NCBI RefSeq assembly: GCF_032460525.1
Contig: NZ_CP135963.1
Span: forward strand, 2,294,001-2,358,000
From: Geodermatophilus sp. DSM 44513
GTDB lineage: Bacteria > Actinomycetota > Actinomycetes > Mycobacteriales > Geodermatophilaceae
DNA: 64,000 bases
Direction of reading: 5' to 3'
The notes below the pieces were generated by a model. That model saw nothing but the letters and a program-made list of their open reading frames with translations. It was not told the DNA's origin and made no database searches. The position numbers and the translations under genes are program-made. Of the stretch, positions 35,012 through 44,071 are shown in pieces; position 1 is the stretch's first letter; each line of letters starts with the position of its first letter.

Positions 35012-36366
35012 GCCCCGAGCCGAGCCTCGACGAGGCGCTGCTGCCCGACGGCAGCGACCGGGACCACGCGGCGGCCGCGCTGGCCGCCGTCCGCGCGTAC
35101 GGCCCGCGGGCACTGGCCGCGGACGTCGCGCGCGCGGCCGCGGACCTCGGCCTGCGGCACGGGCCCGCTGAGGAGTCCCACCTCTTCACGGTCGACCCGG
35201 TGCCGCGGGTGCTGCACCGTGCCGAGTGGGCGCGGCTGGCCGCCGGCCTCACCCAGCGGTTGCGGGCGCTGGAGGCCTTCGTCGCCGACGCGCACGGGCC
35301 GCGCGAGGCCGTCCGCGCCGGCGTGGTCCCGGCCGCGGTGCTCGACACCAACCGCTACCTGACCCCGGGCCTGCCCACCCCGCGGCGCTGGATCGGCATG
35401 GCCGGGCCCGACGTCGTCCGCGGCGCCGACGGAGAGCTCGTCGTCCTGGAGGACAACGTGCGGACGCCGTCGCTGCTGGCCTACGCCCTGGCCGCGCGGG
35501 ACCTGGTCGCGCCACTGCTCGACGTGCGACCGGGACCAGCGCCGGTGCGGGAGGCCGCCGTCGCGGCGGTGCGGCGGATGCTGGCCGCGGCCACCGACGT
35601 GCCCGACCCGGTGGTGGCCGTGCTCGGGGACGGGCCGCGCAGCGCGGTGGCCTGGGAGATCGACCGGTTCGGGGAGATGGTCGACGCGCCGGTGGTGCTG
35701 CCCGCGCAGCTGGCCGCCCGCGGCGACGCGCTGGTGCTGCCCGACGGGCGCCGCGTGGACCTGCTGTGGCGGCGCACCAGCGAGGAGCGGCTGACCGACG
35801 ACGACGGTCGGCCCAACGAGCTGGGCGAGCTGCTGCTGGGGCCCCTGCGTGCCGGGACGGTGACCGTGGTGAACGCCTTCGGCACCGGCGTCGCCGACGA
35901 CAAGCGCACCTTCCCCTACGTGGAGGACCTGGTCCGCTTCTTTCTCGGCGAGGAACCGCAGCTGCGCTCGGTGCCCGCCTACGACCTCGGCGAGCCGGCG
36001 CAGTGCCGGGCCGCGCTCGAGCGGCTGGCCGAGCTGGTGCTCAAGCCGCGGTCCGGCTCGGGCGGCCACGGGGTGCTCATCGGCCCGCGGGCGGACGCCG
36101 CGGCGCTCGAGCGCGCCCGCGCCGCCGTGCTGGCCGCCCCCGGGGAGTGGATCGCCCAGGAGCCCGTGGCGCTGTCGACCCACCCCACGGTCGTCGACGG
36201 CGCGCTCGTGCCCCGGCACGTCGACCACCGGCCGTACGCGTTCTGCGCCGGTGACGAGACGGTCGTGCTGCCCGGCGGCTTCACCCGGGTGTCCCTGACC
36301 GAGGGCGAGCTGGTCGTCAACGCCTCGCAGGGCGGTGGCGGCAAGGACACCTGGGTGGTCGGCTGA
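35008..36366 (+). CDS. Circularly permuted ATP-grasp protein
   Basis: This 452-residue protein belongs to the circularly permuted ATP-grasp type 2 group: the VLEDNVRTPS (ExN metal site) comes early (about 150) and the lysine strand LVLKPRSGSGGHGVLIG late (about 345), the reverse of the normal order. A central nucleotide-binding Rossmann-like section with DLLWRRTSEERL lies between. Members are predicted peptide ligases. The usual partners, an alpha-E protein and a transglutaminase, are absent; the partner is the RimK-like ATP-grasp. Confidence 0.83.
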   Translation: MSPEPSLDEALLPDGSDRDHAAAALAAVRAYGPRALAADVARAAADLGLRHGPAEESHLFTVDPVPRVLHRAEWARLAAGLTQRLRALEAFVADAHGPREAVRAGVVPAAVLDTNRYLTPGLPTPRRWIGMAGPDVVRGADGELVVLEDNVRTPSLLAYALAARDLVAPLLDVRPGPAPVREAAVAAVRRMLAAATDVPDPVVAVLGDGPRSAVAWEIDRFGEMVDAPVVLPAQLAARGDALVLPDGRRVDLLWRRTSEERLTDDDGRPNELGELLLGPLRAGTVTVVNAFGTGVADDKRTFPYVEDLVRFFLGEEPQLRSVPAYDLGEPAQCRAALERLAELVLKPRSGSGGHGVLIGPRADAAALERARAAVLAAPGEWIAQEPVALSTHPTVVDGALVPRHVDHRPYAFCAGDETVVLPGGFTRVSLTEGELVVNASQGGGGKDTWVVG

Positions 36367-36409
36367 GCCGGCCTGCCTGCGTCCGCCGGACGGCTTCGGT
36401 GACCGGCCG

Positions 36410-36769
36410 CTACCGCTCCCGCGGCGGCGGCACCGCGACCGCCCGCAGCGGCAGACGCCGGGTGTGCCCGTCGACGACCGGGTCGGGGCCGTCGGCCACC
36501 GGCACCGCCCGGTGCCGGCCGGGGCCCGGGTCCGGGCGGGCGGGGGTGCTGCCCACGGCCTCGGCCGCGGTCGGCACCACCAGCCGCACGTCGCCCGCGG
36601 GCGCCCACACGGTGCGCCGTCCCCCGTCCCCGGTGAACCTGACCAGGACGTTCGCCCCGTCGGGGTGGACGCTCAGGACGACGGCACGCCGCCAGCTCCC
36701 CTCGTGCCGGACCTCCACCTCGTCGCGGCGAGAGGAGGAGGGGATGCGGGCGGTCTCGTCTGACGGCAC
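36410..36769 (-). CDS. Small SH3/Tudor-like beta-barrel protein
   Basis: This 119-residue protein contains one small beta barrel (VEVRHEGSWRRAVVLSVHP, then VLVRFTGDGGRRTVWAP) resembling Tudor or SH3-like folds, with a Pro-rich tail. GTG at 36769 lies 7 bases after a TAGCGT -10 (36782-36777), implying a leaderless mRNA. It is convergent with the ATP-grasp pair. No function is recognised. Confidence 0.62.
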   Translation of the reverse strand: MPSDETARIPSSSRRDEVEVRHEGSWRRAVVLSVHPDGANVLVRFTGDGGRRTVWAPAGDVRLVVPTAAEAVGSTPARPDPGPGRHRAVPVADGPDPVVDGHTRRLPLRAVAVPPPRER

Positions 36770-36944
36770 GGCCCTGACGCTAGGGAGCCGCGCACCCGCC
36801 GGTCGGAGGACACGCCCGTCCGGACCGAGAAACGAGACTCCCCCTCTCACCTACCACGGGGGACGCCCTGACCCGCCCCGGCGTCGACCCGGGTCGGACA
36901 CGCGGCTCGTCCCCGGGGTGGACGACGCCGCCAGGCCGGGCTCC

Positions 36945-36993
36945 TACCGTCTGGCCCATGACCTGCCGCTCCTCCCCCGACGACGCGCGGTGA
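36945..36993 (+). promoter_or_regulatory. Leaderless promoter with 11-codon leader peptide
   Basis: TACCGT (36945-36950) lies 7 bases before an ATG at 36958. That ATG opens a frame of 11 codons (MTCRSSPDDAR) ending at TGA 36991-36993, which overlaps the GTG start of the membrane protein by four bases. This suggests coupled translation through a leader peptide. The rest of 36770-36944 shows only the divergent small-protein promoter. Confidence 0.5.
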
Positions 36994-37625
36994 GCAGCGA
37001 CACGCGGACTCCCCCGGCGGCGACCGGGCCGGTCGGGATCGCGGCCGTCGCAGCGCTGCTGACCGGTGCCGCCGCCACGGTCGGGGCCCTCGGCTGGCCG
37101 GCTCCCGAGCGGACGCTGTCGGGCTGGCAGGTCGCCGACGTGCCGCCGGCCACGCTGCTGGTGGTCGCCGGGACGGCGCTGGTGTCCCTGGCGGCCGCGA
37201 CCGTGCTGGTGCGCCCGGCCACGCTGCCCGCGTGGGCGGCGGCCACCTGGTGGCTGCTGGTGCTGGCGTCGGTGTTCGCGCTGGGCTGGAACGCGGTGTT
37301 CTCCGCGGCCCTGTCCACCGACGACGGCCCGGTCATCCCGGTGTTCCACTGGCTGTTCACCCTCGTCCCGGCGCTGGTCGTCGGGCTGCAGCTGCGCCGG
37401 GCCGGCGCCCGGGCCCTGCTGCGCGGCGCGCTGGGCACCGCCGTGGTCACCCTGCCGCTGTTCGCCCTCGGCTGGGCGCTGCTGACCTCCTCGGGCTCCC
37501 CCGACGGCCTGTCCGGCGCCCTGGCCGGCGTACCGGACACGGTGCGGGTGACCGCCGTCCTCGGCGTCGTCCCGCTGCTGCTCGCGGTCGCCGCCACTCG
37601 GCCCTGGACGGCCGCCCGCCGCTGA
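36990..37625 (+). CDS. Integral membrane protein, unknown function
   Basis: This 211-residue protein has six predicted membrane helices (for example GIAAVAALLTGAAATVGAL, ATLLVVAGTALVSLAAATVL, WWLLVLASVFALGWNAVFSA and VTAVLGVVPLLLAVAA). No family was recognised. The GTG start overlaps the stop of an 11-codon leader. A DMT transporter follows 53 bases later with its own ribosome binding site. Confidence 0.65.
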   Translation: MSSDTRTPPAATGPVGIAAVAALLTGAAATVGALGWPAPERTLSGWQVADVPPATLLVVAGTALVSLAAATVLVRPATLPAWAAATWWLLVLASVFALGWNAVFSAALSTDDGPVIPVFHWLFTLVPALVVGLQLRRAGARALLRGALGTAVVTLPLFALGWALLTSSGSPDGLSGALAGVPDTVRVTAVLGVVPLLLAVAATRPWTAARR

Positions 37626-37678
37626 CGCGTACCGGGCGGCGACCGGGAGGCGGGCCCGGGGGGAGGGAGACTCACCCG

Positions 37679-38578
37679 GTGACGGGGACGACCTCTCGGG
37701 TCCAGACGCTCGGCGGGCCGGCGCTGTTCGTGCTGCTGTGGAGCACCGGGTTCGTGGGCGCCAAGTACGGCCTGCCCTACGCCGAGCCGTTCACCTTCCT
37801 GGCCCTGCGGCTCGGCGTCGCCGCGGCCCTGCTCGGGGTCCTCGCCGTCGCGCTGCACTCGGCCGCCATGGCCGCCCGCTCGCAGTACGGCCACGCCTCG
37901 GTCGTCGGGCTGCTGCTGCACGGCGGGTACCTGGGCGGGGTCTTCTACGGCATCTCGCTGGGCGTGCCGGCCGGCGTGGCCGCGGTCGTGGTGAGCCTGC
38001 AGCCGGTGCTCACCGCCGTCCTCGCCGCCCGGGTGCTGGGCGAGCACCCCAGCCGGCGCCAGTGGCTCGGCCTCGCCCTCGGCGTGGCCGGCGTCGTCCT
38101 GGTCGTCGGCCCGGGCGTCGTCGCCGCCGGCCCGGCCGGGCCGCTCCCGGCGGCCGGCGTGCTCGCCTGCCTGGTGGCGCTGGCCTCGGGGACGGCCGGC
38201 ACCGTCCACCAGAAGCGGCACGGCGACGCCATCCCGCTGGTCTGGGGGACGGCGGTGCAGTACGCCGCGGCGGCGGCCGTGCTGCTGGCCGTGGCGCTGG
38301 CCACCGAGGACGTGACGATCCGGTGGACCGGGGAGTTCGTCGCCGCGTTCGTCTGGCTGGTGCTCGTGCTGTCCATCGGCGCGGTCCTGCTGCTGCTCCT
38401 GCTGCTCCGCCGCGGTACGGCCGCCGGCGTCTCCAGCCTCTACTACCTCGTCCCGGTGGCCACCGCCGTCGAGGCCTACCTGCTCTTCGGCGAGCGGGTG
38501 AGCGGGCTGTCCTTCGTCGGGATCGGCGTGACCGCGCTGGGCGTCGCCCTGGTGGTGGCGCCACCGCGGGCGCGCTGA
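37679..38578 (+). CDS. EamA/DMT-family transporter
   Basis: This 299-residue protein has ten membrane helices in two EamA repeats, with FVLLWSTGFVGAKYGLPY at the start and GVPAGVAAVVVSLQPVLTAV and GVSSLYYLVPVATAVEAYL at the conserved repeat ends. It is a likely amino-acid or metabolite exporter. GGGAGGGAGA at 37660-37669 supports the GTG at 37679. Confidence 0.9.
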   Translation: MTGTTSRVQTLGGPALFVLLWSTGFVGAKYGLPYAEPFTFLALRLGVAAALLGVLAVALHSAAMAARSQYGHASVVGLLLHGGYLGGVFYGISLGVPAGVAAVVVSLQPVLTAVLAARVLGEHPSRRQWLGLALGVAGVVLVVGPGVVAAGPAGPLPAAGVLACLVALASGTAGTVHQKRHGDAIPLVWGTAVQYAAAAAVLLAVALATEDVTIRWTGEFVAAFVWLVLVLSIGAVLLLLLLLRRGTAAGVSSLYYLVPVATAVEAYLLFGERVSGLSFVGIGVTALGVALVVAPPRAR

Positions 38579-38688
38579 GCGCACCCCTCGCGCCGCAGGA
38601 CGACGGCGCTACGGTGATCACCCTGGTGGAGGAGTGCTGCGGCGGACCGCGGGTCCGCCACGCCCGGCGGGGAGGAGGCGGACGTCTG

Positions 38689-39333
38689 GTGGTCACCACC
38701 TCGGCGGTGCTCGGCATCGCCGCCGTCGCGCTGGGACTGGTGCTCACCCCGGGCCCGAACATGCTCTACCTGGTCTCCCGGTCGATCACGCAGGGCCGCC
38801 GGGCCGGGCTGGTCTCCCTGCTGGGCGTGGCCGCCGGCTTCGGGGTCTACCTGGCCGCGGCGGCCACGGGCCTGGCAGCGGTCTTCACCGCCGTGCCCAC
38901 CGCGTACACGGTGCTCAAGCTCGCCGGTGCCGCCTACCTGCTGTTCCTGGCGTGGCAGGCCGTGCGCCCCGGCGGGACCTCGGTCTTCGCGGTCGGGCAG
39001 CTGCCGGTGGACCCTGCGCGCCGTCTGTTCGCCATGGGCCTGGTGACGAACCTGCTCAACCCCAAGATCGCCGTGCTGTACGTGAGCCTGCTGCCGCAGT
39101 TCATCGATCCCGCTCAGGGTTCGGTGGCCGTGCAGAGCCTGCTCCTGGGCGCCACGCAGATCGCCGTCGCCCTCACCGTCAACGCGCTGATCGTCGTCTT
39201 CGCCGGCACGCTGGCCGGCTTCCTGGCCAGCCGGCCGACCTGGGTGCGCGTGCAGCGGTACCTGATGGGCGCCGTGCTCGCCGCCCTGGCGCTGCGGCTG
39301 GCCACCGACCGGTCCCGTCCGCTGCCGGTCTGA
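38689..39333 (+). CDS. LysE-family amino-acid exporter
   Basis: This 214-residue six-helix protein shows LysE/RhtB signatures: LTPGPNMLYLVSRSITQGRRAG near the N-terminus (partial: LTPGPNMLYLVSRS), LKLAGAAYLLFLAWQAVR and TNLLNPKIAVLYVSLLPQF. GGAGGAGG at 38671-38678 favours the GTG at 38689, although in-frame GTGs exist upstream. Beside a DMT exporter, it suggests export of amino acids or homoserine-like compounds. Confidence 0.9.
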   Translation: MVTTSAVLGIAAVALGLVLTPGPNMLYLVSRSITQGRRAGLVSLLGVAAGFGVYLAAAATGLAAVFTAVPTAYTVLKLAGAAYLLFLAWQAVRPGGTSVFAVGQLPVDPARRLFAMGLVTNLLNPKIAVLYVSLLPQFIDPAQGSVAVQSLLLGATQIAVALTVNALIVVFAGTLAGFLASRPTWVRVQRYLMGAVLAALALRLATDRSRPLPV

Positions 39334-39352
39334 TCCGGCCGGGGTGGGGGCG

Positions 39353-40129
39353 GTGACGCGACGGTCCCACGTGGTGACCGGCGGAGGCCGGGGGGTCGGC
39401 CGGGCGGTCGCCGAGCGGCTGCTGGCCGACGGCGACGCGGTCGTGGTGGTCGAGTTCGACCCGGCGGCGGTCGACTGGGTGGCGGCCCACCCGGTGGCCG
39501 GGCGGCTGGCCGCGGTGACCGGGGACGCCGCCGATCCGGCGGTCGCCGCGCAGGCCGCCGACCGGGCCGAGGCGATGGGCCCGCTGGCGGGGTGGGTGAA
39601 CAACGCCGCGGTCTTCCGGGACGCCGCTCTGCACACCGCCGAGCCGGGTGAGGTGCTGGACCTCGTGGTGGCCAACCTGGCGCCCGCGGTGGTGGGCTGC
39701 GCGACCGCCGTCCGCCGCTTCCTGGCGGCCGGGACCGGCGGCTCGATCGTCAACGTCTCCAGTCACCAGGCGCAGCGGGCGGTGCGCGGTGCCCTGCCGT
39801 ACGTGACCGCCAAGGCCGCCACCGAGGGGCTCACCCGGGCGGTCGCGGTCGACCACGGGCACGCCGGGATCCGCTGCAACGCCGTCGCCCTCGGGTCGGT
39901 CGACACGGAGCGGTACCGGGCGCACCTGCACCGGCAGGGTCCGCGGGCGGCCGCACGCACCGCGGACCGGATGGCCGAGCTGCACCCGCTCGGACGGGTG
40001 GGGCGCCCCGAGGAGGTCGCCGACGTGGTGGCCCACCTGCTGTCCGACGCGGCCGGCTTCGTCAGCGGCGCCGTGCTGCCCGTCGACGGCGGCCGCGCCG
40101 CCCGCGGCGCCGACCCCGAGGAGACCTGA
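39353..40129 (+). CDS. Short-chain dehydrogenase/reductase (SDR)
   Basis: This 258-residue classical SDR has the cofactor motif TGGGRGVG, the NNAA motif (WVNNAAVF), catalytic Ser in IVNVSSHQ and YxxxK in PYVTAKAA, and the C-terminal SGAVLPVDGG. An acidic residue at the end of strand 2 (VVEFD) suggests NAD(H). It is a FabG-like oxidoreductase of unknown substrate. A GTG at 39344 is an alternative start. Confidence 0.88.
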   Translation: MTRRSHVVTGGGRGVGRAVAERLLADGDAVVVVEFDPAAVDWVAAHPVAGRLAAVTGDAADPAVAAQAADRAEAMGPLAGWVNNAAVFRDAALHTAEPGEVLDLVVANLAPAVVGCATAVRRFLAAGTGGSIVNVSSHQAQRAVRGALPYVTAKAATEGLTRAVAVDHGHAGIRCNAVALGSVDTERYRAHLHRQGPRAAARTADRMAELHPLGRVGRPEEVADVVAHLLSDAAGFVSGAVLPVDGGRAARGADPEET

Positions 40130-40157
40130 GCGGGGAGGAACGAGCGGGGACCGGCGG

Positions 40158-42167
40158 TCAGGACGCCGCGGCGGCCCCGTGTCCCGGCTCGGCCCGCAGC
40201 GCGTCGGTCAGCAGCGCCACCAGCGCCTCGACCCGCACGTCGGCGGTCCCGCCGACCTCCTCGTCGGACCCGTCCAGCGCCCGCGCGGCGAGCCCCGCCT
40301 TGCTCTCGACGAGCTCGGCGATGCGGGCGTCGATGGTCTGCGCGGCGATGATGCGCCAGGCGGTGACCGGCTCGGTCTGCCCGATGCGGTGGCTGCGGTC
40401 GATGGCCTGGGTCTGCTCCGCGTCGGTCCAGGACAGCTCGGCCAGCACGACGTTGGAGGCGACCTGCAGGTTGAGCCCCACGCCGGCCGCGGTCAGCGAG
40501 CACACCGCGACCGCGACGCCGGGGTCCTGCACGAAGGCGTCCACGTTGGCCTGGCGCACCCGCGGTGTCTGGTCGCCGCGGATGGAGGAGAACCGCACCC
40601 CCTGCCGGGTGAACGCGGCCTCGGCGGCGTCCATCACGTCCACGTGCTTGGCGAAGAAGACCACCTTGCCGGCGCTGCGGGCCAGCTGGGCGGCGTAGTC
40701 CGCGGCCAGGTCAGCCTTCGCCAGGCCGATGCGGCGCATCATGCTGAACACGTTCTCGCCGGACTGCGCGGTGCTCGCGTCCTTGAGCTCCGAGCGGACC
40801 ACCCGGCGGACGAGCTCGGCGTCGATGCCGCCGTCGGGGTCCGGGCCGGACCGGGTGGCCAGCGCGGTCTCGTACCGCGCCACCATCCGGCGGGCGAGGT
40901 CGCGCTCGGCCGCCCGGATCGACCGGCCGACCGGCCCGTCCAGCTCGACGGGGAGGTCGGCGATGCGCCGCGCGGGGATGTCGGCGGCGACGTCGACCTT
41001 GCGGCGGCGCACGACGCCGAGGTCGATGACGCACCGGCGCGCGGCGGCGGAGAAGCCGGGGTCCGCGGGGGTCAGCCCGGTGTCCTCCAGCGCGTCCATC
41101 AGCTCACCGAGGGGCGTGCTGGCGTCGATCCAGCCGAGGAACTGCCAGATCGCCCGGAAGTCCTCCACGTCGTTGATCAGCGGGGTCCCGGTCAGCGCCA
41201 TGAGCAGCGGCCGGGGGGTGCGGGACCGCAGGCGGTCGGCCAGGGCCAGCACGTGCTGCGAGCGCTGCGACGACCGGTTCTTGATGAAGTGCGCCTCGTC
41301 CACCACCATGCCGCGGAAGCCGAGGTCACCCAGCCAGCTGGCGTGCCGGTCGAGCACCTCGTAGTTGACGACGACGACGTCGGCGAACCCGTCGACGGTC
41401 TCGCCGTCGCCCTGCACGACGGTGGCCGCGCGGTGCGGCGTCCAGCGCGCCGCCTCCCGGGCCCAGTTGGTCTTGACCACGTTGGGCACCACGACGAGCA
41501 GCGGGTAGGCGTCGGCCGCCTCCGCGGCGAGCAGCGCCTGCGCGGTCTTGCCCAGGCCCGGCTCGTCGGCGAGCAGGAAGGTGCGGTGGCCGGCCGCGGC
41601 CGCGGCCACCAGCTGGCCCTGGTGCGGCATGAGCTCCAGGCCCGCGGGGGTGAACCGGGCCGTCGGGAAGGGCAGCGCGGTGCACGCCGGGGCTCCCCCG
41701 CCGGCGCGCTCGAAGGAGCTCAGCAGCGGGCCGATCAGCTCCCAGCCGGCCAGCCGGCGCGGCCGCGGCGCGCGCTGCGGGGCGGCGGAGAAGTCCGGAG
41801 CGAGGAAGGGGTTGGCCAGCTGACGGGAGACCACCGACTGCGGCACGACCCGCCGTCCGGTGCCGGCCGGTGCGGCCTCCGGGGTCGCCGGGGCGGCCTC
41901 CTCGGGTGCGGGTTCGATGCCGAGCTCGCGCAGCAGCTCGCGGCGGCGCGACCGGGCGGCGTCGGAGACGACGGCGTCGTCGGCGAGCAGTGCCAGCAGC
42001 CCGGCGTCGCGGACGGCGGTCGTCGCGAGGACGGTCGCGATGCCGTCCAGCCGCTTGAGCTGCTCGGCCCGCTGCCCCTCACCGCCCGCCTCCGCGCGGA
42101 CGCGTGCCCGCTCCTCCCGCAGCAGCAGCGCGACGGCCTGGAAGGTGGTGCGCACGTCGGACGTCAC
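40158..42167 (-). CDS. SNF2-family DNA helicase-like ATPase (SMARCAL1-like)
   Basis: This 669-residue protein has an N-terminal helical region (1-170), then the SNF2 core: motif I LLADEPGLGKTAQALL, motif II VVDEAHFIKN, motif III LMALTGTPLINDVEDF, and the C-terminal helicase motifs VCSLTAAGVGLNLQVAS and QAIDRSHRIGQTEPV. It probably remodels DNA-protein or fork structures. GTG at 42167 is the first start in frame, but the upstream sequence stays protein-like (VVSLLTSTAREVEAAVRRGR); one extra G near 42232 would otherwise join it to an ATG at 42242-42230. Confidence 0.88.
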   Translation of the reverse strand: MTSDVRTTFQAVALLLREERARVRAEAGGEGQRAEQLKRLDGIATVLATTAVRDAGLLALLADDAVVSDAARSRRRELLRELGIEPAPEEAAPATPEAAPAGTGRRVVPQSVVSRQLANPFLAPDFSAAPQRAPRPRRLAGWELIGPLLSSFERAGGGAPACTALPFPTARFTPAGLELMPHQGQLVAAAAAGHRTFLLADEPGLGKTAQALLAAEAADAYPLLVVVPNVVKTNWAREAARWTPHRAATVVQGDGETVDGFADVVVVNYEVLDRHASWLGDLGFRGMVVDEAHFIKNRSSQRSQHVLALADRLRSRTPRPLLMALTGTPLINDVEDFRAIWQFLGWIDASTPLGELMDALEDTGLTPADPGFSAAARRCVIDLGVVRRRKVDVAADIPARRIADLPVELDGPVGRSIRAAERDLARRMVARYETALATRSGPDPDGGIDAELVRRVVRSELKDASTAQSGENVFSMMRRIGLAKADLAADYAAQLARSAGKVVFFAKHVDVMDAAEAAFTRQGVRFSSIRGDQTPRVRQANVDAFVQDPGVAVAVCSLTAAGVGLNLQVASNVVLAELSWTDAEQTQAIDRSHRIGQTEPVTAWRIIAAQTIDARIAELVESKAGLAARALDGSDEEVGGTADVRVEALVALLTDALRAEPGHGAAAAS

Positions 42168-42591
42168 GCGGCCACGGCGGACGGCCGCCTCGACCTCGCG
42201 GGCGGTGCTGGTCAGCAGCGAGACGACGTCCCGTCATCGGCCGACCCGTCGCTGGTCGCGCGGGGTGCTGCGGCGGGCGCCCGGCTGGCGCCGGCCCGGT
42301 CGAGCCACGGACTCCTCCTCTGCGGTGCCCGGCCACGGTGGCCACGGCAGCACGTCGCACGGTCCGCGGGACACCCGGGCGGTGCGACCCGGTGCCACGG
42401 ACGGCGGACCGTCGTACGGTGCCCGAGGTCCGTCGCTCCGGACCCGGGCGCCCCGGTGGACCTCCGGCCCTCGACACGGCGAGGGGCGTGGTCGGACGGC
42501 GGGGCGTGTCCCGGTGATCGGTGCCTGCCCCCTGACAACGCGCGTGCCCGCCCATCATTCCCCACCGACCACCGCTTCTCCCCGGCGACAC

Positions 42592-42624
42592 GGTCGCGGG
42601 AGGATGGGGTCGCGGGAGGACGGG
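42592..42624. repeat. Tandem 16-bp repeat in helicase/P450 intergenic region
   Basis: GGTCGCGGGAGGATGGG (42592-42608) and GGTCGCGGGAGGACGGG (42608-42624) are two near-identical tandem copies with a 16-bp period, upstream of the P450 start. The rest of 42168-42654 shows no convincing gene or promoter apart from the possible helicase N-terminus. Confidence 0.5.
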
Positions 42625-42654
42625 GTCGCCGGCGCAGGGGGACGAGGGGGCGCG

Positions 42655-44064
42655 ATGCCAGTGCAGGCGGGGCGGGCGGGGGCCGTGGAGCAGCAGGGGC
42701 GCAGCGCGGTCCGCTGGGCGGCGACGCACGCCGTGGTGCGGGTGGGGATCCGGGTCCGCGCCCGCGCGGGCAACCCGGACGCGCAGGTGCTGGCCGACCC
42801 GGCCGTCCGGGCCGACCCGTACCCGCACTACGAGCGCCTGCGGACGCCGGCCCCCCTCACAGACGGGGCCCTGGCCCGGGTCAGCGTGCACCACGACGTG
42901 TGCACCGACGTGCTGCGCAGCGAGGACTTCGGCCAGATCGGCGGGGCCCGCGCCGATCGGCTGCCCCCGGTGCTGCGGCTGGCGCTGCGGCTGGCCGGCC
43001 CCCGGCCGGGGGTGAGCCCGGTGGACCCGCCGTCGATGGTCGCCGTCGACCCGCCCGACCACACCCGCTACCGCCGGCTGGTCAGCCGGGCGTTCAGCGC
43101 CCGGGCGGTCGCCGCGCTGCGCGCGCGCACCCGCGAGGTCGCCGACGAGCTGCTCGACGGCCTGGAGCGGCAGGCCGCCGCCAACGGCGGGCGGGTCGAC
43201 CTGGCCGCCGGCTACGCGGACCTGCTGCCGGTCACGGTCGTCTCCGAGGTGCTCGGCGTCCCGGTCGAGATGCGCGAGCAGTTCCTGGAGTGGGGCGACC
43301 GCGCCGCGCCGGTCCTGGACCTGGGCCTGGACTGGGCCACCCACCGCGACGTCGAGGCGACCCTGGTCGAGCTGGACGCCTGGTGGCGCGGGCACCTGCG
43401 GCGGCTGCGCCGCGACCCGGGTGCGGACCTGCTGTCCCGGCTGGTCACCGAGGTCGACGACGACGGCGCCGGCCTCACCGAGCCGGAGCTGCGGGCCACG
43501 GCCGCGCTGGTCCTCGGCGCCGGCTTCGAGACCACCGTCAACCTCATCGGCAACGGCGCGGCCCTGCTGTTCGCCCACCCGGACCAGCGGCGGCTGCTCG
43601 CCGCGGACCCGTCGCTGTGGCCGAACGCGGTCGACGAGGTGCTCCGGGTCGACCCGCCGGTGCAGCGGACCGGCCGCCGGGCCCGGCGGGACACCACGGT
43701 GCATGGGGTGCCGGTGGCCGAGGGCGAGTGGCTGGTCCTGCTGCTCGCCGCCGCCAACCGGGACCCGCGGGTCTTCCCCGACCCGCACGTCTTCGACGTC
43801 ACCCGCCGCAACGCCCGCGAGCACCTCGCCTTCGCGAGCGGCATCCACTTCTGCCTCGGCGCCGCACTGGCACGGATGGAGGGCGAGGTGGCACTGCAGG
43901 CGCTGTTCGAGCGCTTCCCCGACCTGGCCCCCGCCGGGCCCGGGCAGCGCCGCGGCACGGTGATCCTGCGCGGCCACCGGTCGCTGCCCGTCGTCCTCCG
44001 GCCCGCGTCCCGGCACACCCGCCCCGTGCCCGGCCGGGAGCCGGCCGGCACCGGCCCGGCCTGA
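42655..44064 (+). CDS. Cytochrome P450
   Basis: This 469-residue soluble P450 has the I-helix oxygen-binding motif LGAGFETTVN, ExxR in EVLRVD, the PERF-like region and the heme-ligand loop FASGIHFCLGAALARME with its Cys. The N-terminus is about 50 residues longer than in most bacterial P450s. It would need separate ferredoxin partners, which are not adjacent. Substrate unknown. Confidence 0.93.
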   Translation: MPVQAGRAGAVEQQGRSAVRWAATHAVVRVGIRVRARAGNPDAQVLADPAVRADPYPHYERLRTPAPLTDGALARVSVHHDVCTDVLRSEDFGQIGGARADRLPPVLRLALRLAGPRPGVSPVDPPSMVAVDPPDHTRYRRLVSRAFSARAVAALRARTREVADELLDGLERQAAANGGRVDLAAGYADLLPVTVVSEVLGVPVEMREQFLEWGDRAAPVLDLGLDWATHRDVEATLVELDAWWRGHLRRLRRDPGADLLSRLVTEVDDDGAGLTEPELRATAALVLGAGFETTVNLIGNGAALLFAHPDQRRLLAADPSLWPNAVDEVLRVDPPVQRTGRRARRDTTVHGVPVAEGEWLVLLLAAANRDPRVFPDPHVFDVTRRNAREHLAFASGIHFCLGAALARMEGEVALQALFERFPDLAPAGPGQRRGTVILRGHRSLPVVLRPASRHTRPVPGREPAGTGPA

Positions 44065-44071
44065 CGCCGGC

